DNA from: Orientallactaga sibirica
Lineage: Eukaryota; Chordata; Mammalia; Rodentia; Dipodidae
Reading direction: 5' to 3'
NCBI GenBank assembly: GCA_036365145.1
Contig: JAEOAD010000012.1
Location: 46,011,001-46,075,000 of the forward strand
DNA length: 64,000 nucleotides
Positions 57,750-64,000 of the stretch are shown here, one piece after another. A model generated the notes under the pieces. The model saw only the letters and a program-made list of their open reading frames with translations, searched no databases and was not told the DNA's origin. The first letter of the stretch is position 1. Every line of letters starts with the position of its first letter. The position numbers were made by a program, and so were the translations under genes.

Positions 57750-58300
57750 GAGCCAGGTGTGGTGGTGGTGCATGCCTTTAATCCCAGCACTTGGAGGCAG
57801 AGGTAGGAGGATCCCTATGAGTTCAAGGCCACCCTGAGAATACATAGTGTATTCCAGGTCAGCCTGAGCTAGAGTGAAACTCTACCTCTAAAAACAAAAC
57901 AAAAAAAAAAAAAGAAGGAGCCGGGCGTGGTGGCGCACGCCTTTAATCCCAGCACTCGGGAGGCAGAGGTAGGAGGATCGCCGAGAGTTCAAGGCCACCC
58001 TGAGACTACATAGTTAATTCCAGGTCAGCCTGGACCAGAGTGAGACCCTACCTCGCAAAAACCAAAAAAAAAAAAAAAAAAAAAGGCTGGAGAGATAGCT
58101 TAGCAGTTAAGGTATTTGCCTGCAAAGCCAAAGGACCTAGGTCCAATTCTCCAGTACCCACATAAGCCATATGCACAAGGTAGCGAATGTGCCTGGAGTT
58201 TGTTTGCAGTGGATAGAGGTCCTTGGTACACCTGTTCTCTCTATCTGCTTCTTCTTCCTCTCTCTCAAATAAATAAATTAAGGAAAAATATTTTTTAAAA
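57750..58300 (+). repeat. B1, B1, tRNA-headed SINE in tandem
   Basis: 57750-57915, 57918-58085 (near-consensus GCCGGGCGTGGTGGCGCACG) and 58086-58300. Confidence 0.93.
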
Positions 58301-58377
58301 AACACAAAAACTTAAAATCACATTTGGCTAAACCACAAGTAAGTATCACAATTAAAATGTGGAGTGTACATTAAAAT

Positions 58378-58585
58378 ATATATATATAAATTTAGTTATT
58401 TGCAAACAGAGAGAAAAAGAGAGGGAGGAAGAGACATGCCAGGGCCTCTAGCCACTGCAAACGAACTCCAGATGCATGCACCAGTTTGTACACCTGGTTT
58501 TGCATGGATACTGAAGAATTGGATCTGGGTCCTTAGGCTTTGCAAGCAAGCACCTTTTAATCACTGAGCCATCTCTCCAGCCCTG
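58378..58585 (-). repeat. tRNA-headed SINE, reverse
   Basis: Complete. Confidence 0.9.
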
Positions 58586-58599
58586 GATTGTACATTTAT

Positions 58600-58930
58600 T
58601 CCTTATTTAGGAGTGTGTATGTGTATAGTGTGTGTGTGTGTGTGTGTGTACATGTTCATGAGTGTGAGTTTGGTGTATATATAGAAATCAGAGGACAACT
58701 TTTGAGTATTGGTTCCTACTTTCTACATCCTTCTACCTGGTTTTGAGGAAGGGTCTCTTTATTTACTGTTTGGCTTGACAGACTAGCTGGTCCCCGGCCT
58801 TTTAGGAAATCCTCCTGTCTCTGTCTCCCATCTTGTTAGAGGCATGCTAGAATTACAGTAGCCCACCAAAGCTTCTGACTTTATCCATTGAGTACTTTAT
58901 CCATTGATCCATTTCCCTAGTCCCTGTACT
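58600..58930 (-). repeat. Composite B-type SINE, reverse
   Basis: (TG)n 58628-58650, then ATCAGAGGACAACTTTTGAG. Confidence 0.55.
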
Positions 58931-59264
58931 TTTATTTTTCCCTTCCAGCAGATATGTTTCCTTGGGTTTCAGATCCTATTGTTCTTCCCTGATGTTTTCA
59001 TTCACAGAGATATCTATGAACACTCAGAGGGGCTGTACTAATTACCGCTAATGCTGACCCCCAGTGACATGCCTTGTCTACCAAGGCTTCATCTCCCAAA
59101 GGCTTTATCAGCTGGGATGAAGTATGAGACCAAAATACAATCACATGAGTCTACAGGGGACAATTTATGTTCAAACCACCCCAGAGTTAATACTGTGGCT
59201 CTTTCCCTTCCCTTCTAATCTGTTCCTCGTTCAGCCTCTCATCTCAGAAGCTGGAAAATAATCT

Positions 59265-59600
59265 TTGATTATTTTATTTTTCTTACCTTTCACATCTCAT
59301 CCACTGCCAAATCCTGACTGAGTCTTATCTAAAATCTTCCCCAATGATGATTGCAGTGACTCTTGATGACTCTATTCCACTCTGTTTAGCACACAGCAGA
59401 ATTAGTATTGTTCTAAAAATGTAAATTAGGATAGATTTTATTCCTGTTTAAATGCTTCAATGATTTCCCTTCTACTTAGAAGAAGATAGAGCACCTTTAA
59501 AGTAGCACTGAGTGATCTGATCTCCTTGTGCCTGGCAACCTCATTTGTGACACTCACCCCTCTTGCTGTATTTCAGCTATTAAGTGATATCTCAGTTCCT
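59265..59600 (+). repeat. LINE2 (L2) relic
   Basis: TGTTCTAAAAATGTAAATTA, TTTAAATGCTTCAATGATTT and CCTTCTACTTAGAAGAAGAT, then CCTCATTTGTGACACTCACC, track the L2 3' region in order. Confidence 0.7.
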
Positions 59601-60104
59601 CAGATACACTCACTGCCTAGCATAATAGTTGGCTGAAATTCAAGCCATTCCAATATTGTTGCCCTCAAAACCAATATTCAAAAACCAAATATGAAATATT
59701 GAATTTAGTAAACTTCTGACATCTTGATGAAAAAAATTACTATCATTTTCTTTAACTGAGTTGACTTTTTATTTATTGTGGCAGGTTTCAGAATGAGCTA
59801 GTCATTCAAAAGGCCAAGCAATAAATTATATTAACCGCTGTATATAGGTGCCTGACTCCAAAGTTCAGTGGAAATGCTTTCAACAGAAAATCAGGTAGTT
59901 AGTGTTAGTGTTCTCAGGGTCATAATTGGCATGTCATCTACCACAAGAAAATTATCTGCTTGTCTCTCTCAGGATTATCAAAAGTGTAGCCCTTTTTATT
60001 AAAATGAAATATTCTTAAAAAATTTACATAGTCTTCTCCTACCACTCTCTTTTATCCCACCTCGCCCACCTTCCTCCACGGAACCCCTCTTTTTTCCTAT
60101 TTCT
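59601..60104. other. Unique block
   Basis: Nothing recognised. Confidence 0.4.
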
Positions 60105-60715
60105 TGTTTTATTTTTTTTTCAAGGCAAGATTTTACTCTAGCTCAGGCTGACCTGGAACTCACTTTGTAGCCTCAAGCTGGACTCAAACTCACTGCAATC
60201 TTCTTACCTCCGCCTCTAGAGTGCTAGAACGAAAGGCATGTGCCACCACACCCAACTCCCCTCTTCTTCTCTTAAAAAAATTAAAATATTTTTATTTATT
60301 TATTTGAGAGAGAGAGAGAGAGAGAGAGAGGGACAGTGTATCCAGGCCTCTAGCCACTGCAAATGAACTCCAGATGCATATGCATCTAGCTTACATAGGA
60401 ACTGAGGAATCAAACCTGGGTCCTTAGGCTTCACAGGCAACTGCCTTAACCACTAAGCCATCTCTCCAGCCCTTTTACTCTTTTTAAAAATATTTTTATT
60501 TATCTTGAAAGAGAAACAGAGAGGGAGGGAGGGAGGGAGAGAGAGGGAGACAGAGAGAATGAATGCATGCACCAGGACCTCTTGCCACTGCAAACAAACT
60601 CCAGATGAATGTGTCACTTTGTGCATCTGGCTTTACATGAGTACTGGGAAGTTGATCCAGGCCAGCAGGCTTCACAAGCAAGCACCTTCATCTGCTGAGC
60701 CATCTTTCCAGCCCC
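60105..60715 (-). repeat. Three reverse SINEs
   Basis: B1 60105-60258, tRNA-headed 60285-60472, tRNA-headed 60482-60715. Confidence 0.9.
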
Positions 60716-61525
60716 TAGCTCTCTTCTTCTATTTTGATGCTCCCCTCCATCATCCATGACAACCTGTCCGTGGACCAACATTATGCAGGTAACCACAGCT
60801 GCTGTGGAGTCATGAATACAATGACCACTTTCTGGGCAACAGCATTCCAAAGCACTCCTCCCCATCCTTTGGCTCTTAAATTCTTTCTACCACCTCTTCT
60901 GCTATAGTCCCTGAGCCACTGGAAGGTGTGATCAAGATGGCTCCTTAAGTGCTAAACAATCTATGGTCACCTCTCAGGACTGATGAGATTTGAGTCTTTC
61001 CAGTAGTCACTGCTATCCAGAAAGAGAAACCTCTTTAATCAAAAGTGTTAGCACTTATATCTAGGCATAAATCTACATATTTAGAGGGCAGTTTAATGGA
61101 CATAATTATGTAGCCATACAGCAGAAGTAACTTCCCACCTAGGGCTTTTGATTAGCTCTTCAGTATCAGGCATGAATTCCCTCTCATGAAGCAGGTCTCA
61201 AATTCAGAGAGAAGTTGGTTACCCCCATAACAGGCATGCCACTATTTACTAGCGGGCACATCTTGCCTATGTGGCCAGTTGTGTAGCTGGCAGGGTCCTC
61301 TGCTGGTTAAGACCTCTGATGACTTTTCTCTCCCAGCAGGCTGCATAGCTCTTTCCAGCACTATGATCACTTGTCAGCAGAGAGGAGGCTTCCAGCTCAG
61401 TTCCAGCTTGATTTCTGAGTGTCCTACAACTAAAGCATGGGGTGTGTTCAGATATAGGGCCTTACCACCTAGTTCTGGTAGGCAACTAAAAGCCTTGGCA
61501 ATAACCTGTATTTTGAGTATGTAAA
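60716..61525 (-). mobile_element. L1 3' UTR, reverse
   Basis: The reverse complement carries CATGCCTGATACTGAAGAGC and the CAGGACCCTGCCAGCTACAC-like region matching the 46.5-kb reverse copy. Its left side abuts a reverse SINE. Confidence 0.7.
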
Positions 61526-61637
61526 TACACAAACACACACACAAACATGCACACACACACACAAACATATTCACCATATACACCAGCATATGCAAAAAAG
61601 TAAAATTAATTGATTGATTAATTTAATAAGGTTTTTG

Positions 61638-61776
61638 TCCAGGTGTGGCAGTGAATGCCTTTAATCCCAGCTGATGTGGGAGGATCACCATCAATTCAAG
61701 GCCAGCCTGAGCTAGAGTGTGACCTGCTTCAAAAGAAAAACAACAACAGGGGCTGGAGAGATGGCTTAGTGGTTAA
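61638..61776 (+). repeat. B1-type SINE and a 27-base tRNA-SINE head
   Basis: B1 61638-61745; then only GGGGCTGGAGAGATGGCTTA and a few bases before the ferritin relic starts. Confidence 0.82.
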
Positions 61777-61777
61777 A

Positions 61778-61930
61778 CACCCACCAACCTGCAGAGCTGA
61801 GTCACGTGGTTGCTCACCTTTTTGATGAGCGTCACCTCCTGGTCCAGGAAGTGGTTCTCCAGAGAAAGGAGAGGTGCGTCCAGAGTATTAAGATCCCGAA
61901 GGGCCTGGTTCCGGACCTTTGCCAGGGCCG
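61778..61930 (-). pseudogene. Ftl: Ferritin light-chain processed pseudogene, 3' segment
   Basis: Continuing on the minus strand after the insertion, the reading [10 protein letters not shown], then [20 protein letters not shown], corresponds to the ferritin light-chain helix D/E region (family: NQALLDLHAL, then [20 protein letters not shown]). About a dozen residues between these blocks are lost, and the C-terminal ERLTLKHD end is missing because the copy stops at a 27-base SINE head (61750-61776). Together with 62585-62780 it forms one retrocopy in the same order and orientation. Confidence 0.85.
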
Positions 61931-61948
61931 GGGTGGTATCAGCAGAAC

Positions 61949-62544
61949 TGTCTTTGCTTTCTGTTGGCTTCTAGTCTCACCATCCTGAAGAACAATGTGG
62001 ACAGACATGAAGGGAGGACACGTAGGGAGACTACTCAACTTTAGAAGGGATGGGATTGTGCTCTGAGGGGGACCTACTAACTGAGAGGGTGCTCAGATGG
62101 AGTTGACAGCTCGGAGCTGCTCTGCAGCGGTGGGATGCTAACCGAGAGTGGGTCTGCCTTCAGAGACTGAGTGAGTCGCCAGAGTGCCAGTCTGTGGAGA
62201 GCAGGTTATAGACAGGGGGCATATCTACAGAGAGCGGTTCGCCGAGGAGAGTGAAAGTGACAGGAGCTGTGTGGTCCGGGAGGGAGAGATCAGGTCTGGC
62301 AGCAAAAGTATGGGTCCTTGAAGAGAAGGTCTGTGGAGAGCACGTCTGGCCTCAGAGAGCAGATTGCTGATGGACAGCAGGGTGACTTGCTAGGAGTGGG
62401 TTGTCCAGGGTTTTATATTATAGGCCCAAGTGAACTCAGATTGGCTGGTGCATGTAAATGAAGTGAAAAATACAAGAACTTGTCGAGTCAGGAGATTGGG
62501 GGCCAATCCAAATCCAAAAAGATTTCCTCTGGTGGTTTAAGACA
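61949..62544 (-). mobile_element. LTR-like insertion splitting the ferritin pseudogene
   Basis: About 600 bases separate the two ferritin halves. On the minus strand the block starts TGTCTTAA and ends AAAGACA, so it has 6-base inverted ends (TGTCTT/AAGACA). It contains a TATA-like run (TATAATATAAAACC) about a fifth of the way in, as a retroviral U3 would. No clear target duplication is seen at these exact ends; the pseudogene halves stop about 18-40 bases outside them, so the true boundaries may be slightly wider. The family is not recognised. Confidence 0.55.
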
Positions 62545-62584
62545 CCCATGAGCCAGCTCTGACCACAGCTGATGTGGGGGGAAG

Positions 62585-62780
62585 GGCTCTTGCCTGCATG
62601 GCCCCCTGGGTTTTACCCTGTACACCGTGTGAAGGCGTCTGCACGTCTTGGAAGGATGTGCTGCTGACAAGCTTGAGGAGGTACCCTGTGCATTGTGCTT
62701 CTCCTCGGCCAATGTGCAGATGTGTCACAGGGCCACGGGCCTGCTGGAAATAGTAGCTCAGAGAAAAGTAGTGTAGCATC
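62585..62780 (-). pseudogene. Ftl: Ferritin light-chain processed pseudogene, 5' segment
   Basis: Read on the minus strand, this segment translates to pieces that match ferritin light chain in order: YFSLSYYF (helix B, normally YLSLGFYF), then in a shifted frame MAEEKHNAQG (family: LAEEKREG), then FQDVQTPS and GKTQGAMQA (family: FQDVQKPS and GKTQEAMEA). The segment crosses positions where ferritin genes carry introns without any interruption, so it is a retrocopy. Frameshifts and lost residues make it non-functional. Its 5' side is cut at 62780/62781 by a MaLR LTR, and its 3' side is broken by an LTR-like insertion, after which the gene resumes at 61930. Ferritin retrocopies are common in rodents. 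Confidence 0.85.
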
Positions 62781-63172
62781 TGTGGTAGTTTGAATATATG
62801 TCCCCCAATATATTCAGTATTTTATTAGTTTATAGTTTGCATCTGCAATCACCTTGCTAGAGGCAAGGTCACTGGGGGCCGGTCTTAAGGTGTGGTGATG
62901 GGTTTGAGATTCCATTGTAAAGATATGCAAATGTGCCTAGCAGGAGTTCCTGAAGTGTGCTGTGTGACCTTTTGGCTGTAGTTTTGCTCTGTGTGCTGTG
63001 GTGGCTGGTTGGCTTTTGCTCTCTCTCTGCTTGGTCCTGTGAGAGCAGGCCACTTCTCTTGCCATTATGGAACTTCCCCTGGATCTGTAAGCTTCAATAA
63101 ATAATATCCCTTCCTCCATAACTGTGCCTGGTCTGGAAGTTCATCTCAGCGAACCTGAAGCTGTCTGCTACA
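62781..63172 (+). mobile_element. MaLR-type LTR (5' LTR of an element running off the window)
   Basis: This 392-base block starts TGTGGTAGTTTGAAT and ends GCTACA. It has the usual MaLR features in order: a CCCCCA stretch near the start, GATCTGTAAGCTTCAATAAA late (polyadenylation region) and a TTCATCTCAGC end. It inserted in the minus-strand ferritin retrocopy. A primer-binding-like site follows seven bases after its end, so it is a 5' LTR and not a solo LTR. Confidence 0.85.
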
Positions 63173-63178
63173 GTAAAG

Positions 63179-63198
63179 TGGTACCGAGGAGTGTGGGG
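63179..63198 (+). mobile_element. Primer-binding-site relic (tRNA-Leu type)
   Basis: TGGTACCGAGGAGTGTGGGG matches the tRNA-Leu primer site used by ERVL-class elements (TGGTACCAGGAGTGGG) with two single-base insertions. It lies immediately after the LTR, as expected. Confidence 0.6.
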
Positions 63199-64000
63199 TG
63201 AGATGAACCTGACCGTGTGGATATTCGTCTTTTGGAACCTTTGTTTTGGGGGAATGGGCATGGACTTGGTGCTTGCAACTGAAGATGCCTTCTGGAGTGG
63301 TAAGCCAAGTTTTATGGACTATTCTGATGAGAGTTTGAGAATGCTAAGTGCAGATAGTACTGAACTTCGAGGCTTGGCTTATGAGGTTTCTAAGGGGAAG
63401 GAAAGACTGCAGAGGACTTTGTTGGAACTGGGCTACTGGCATAAGGGATGGCTACGTTCCGCTATCCAGGCCCAGAGTGTTTGATCAAGGTTAAATTTGT
63501 AATGGACTGATGTGCTTGGCTGAAGATATCGGACTGAGATTTTAAGATTTTAAGTTGGAAAACCTCAAGCAAGGTAAAAGCAGAGGCACTGAGACCGGTT
63601 TTAGGTTACTGGAGCTGCTATTGTCAAGGCATTAGCAATCTTAGGAAGGTGGAAGGAAGGTGGCCCGACTTGATTTACATTAAAACAATGGAGAGGATGC
63701 CTGAGGAAAGACTGTTAGAAATGCAAATTCTTGAAAAGAGCTGACTGGAGAAGGAACCTGTTTTTCAAGGCTATGGTTTATTTTGTCCCTGAATTTAGAA
63801 TATGGCTGTGTCCTGCACACCTGGTATTGGTTTTGGAAGCATGAAAAATGCATGGAGTGGTCATGAGTTGCACACGGTTCCAGGAGCCGCTGCTGCGATG
63901 CAGCATAAGGCAGGGCATGAAGACCCTCAGGAATAGGCTGGAAGAGCCTTTGGAAGATGGACCGTGGTTTGCATGGAGACCTGAAGATGTTTTGGATATA
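63199..64000 (+). mobile_element. MaLR internal region, partial
   Basis: The sequence after the primer site resembles the noncoding internal part of rodent MaLR (ORR1-type) elements. A 97-codon open frame (63191-63484) is present but has no recognisable gag or pol motif, in keeping with a non-autonomous element. The 3' LTR must lie beyond the window. Confidence 0.7.

Noticed and set aside
63191..63484. 97-codon frame as a new gene with a signal-peptide-like start
   Set aside because: It lies entirely in the MaLR internal region just after the primer site. The hydrophobic stretch near its start is not enough to claim a protein.
1..64000. Bacterial-type operons, phage, toxin or defence systems
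   Set aside because: SINEs, L1, LTRs, MIR and a CpG island show vertebrate nuclear DNA throughout; no prokaryotic gene structure is present.

Overview
This window reads as nuclear DNA of a myomorph rodent. More than 130 short retroposons can be recognised by eye. The two commonest kinds are a 7SL-derived B1-type SINE with the internal duplicated segment typical of rodent B1, and a tRNA-headed SINE that starts GGGCTGGAGAGATGGCTTAG, carries a pol III B box (GGTTCGATTCC) and ends in a TC-rich stretch followed by AAATA repeats. ID-like and B4-like (ID+B1) copies, rodent L1 3' ends and ERVL/MaLR LTRs are also present. From memory the SINE consensus best fits a jerboa (Dipodidae, for example Jaculus), but that is inference. 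I see no operon, CRISPR array, rRNA, functional tRNA gene or intact long coding region.

Layout. 1-25.7 kb is SINE-packed, intron-like DNA with blocks of unique sequence, old MIR, L2 and MER5A-like relics, two L1 3' ends and one ERVL LTR with a perfect 5-bp target-site duplication. 25.75-27.25 kb is the only CpG island, evidently a promoter. The best signal in it is a consensus 5' splice site on the minus strand at 26401/26400, so the main gene probably runs leftwards with a largely noncoding first exon. A palindromic GTCACGTGAC box sits just upstream. The gene cannot be named. 27.25-64 kb has no further CpG island and looks intergenic or intronic. It holds a 2.5-kb array of two L1 fragments alternating with three copies of a roughly 223-253-bp target segment (30.48-32.95 kb), an L1 split by an LTR and SINEs (35.4-37.5 kb), an MLT1-like LTR, MaLR-like LTRs, long TC/TA/GAAA microsatellites, and at the right end a ferritin light-chain processed pseudogene broken by two LTR insertions. 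The second of these is a MaLR element whose internal region runs off the window.

How the parts work together. Apart from the CpG-island promoter, nearly everything is self-copying DNA. Nesting order gives relative ages: MIR, L2, MER5A and MLT1 are oldest; then L1 3' ends and ERVL LTRs; then tRNA-headed and B1-type SINEs, many of which sit inside the older elements. Candidate exons in the left 26 kb are weak and are flagged as such. I found no convincing new biological system. The most unusual item is the L1 array with its apparently very long target duplication.
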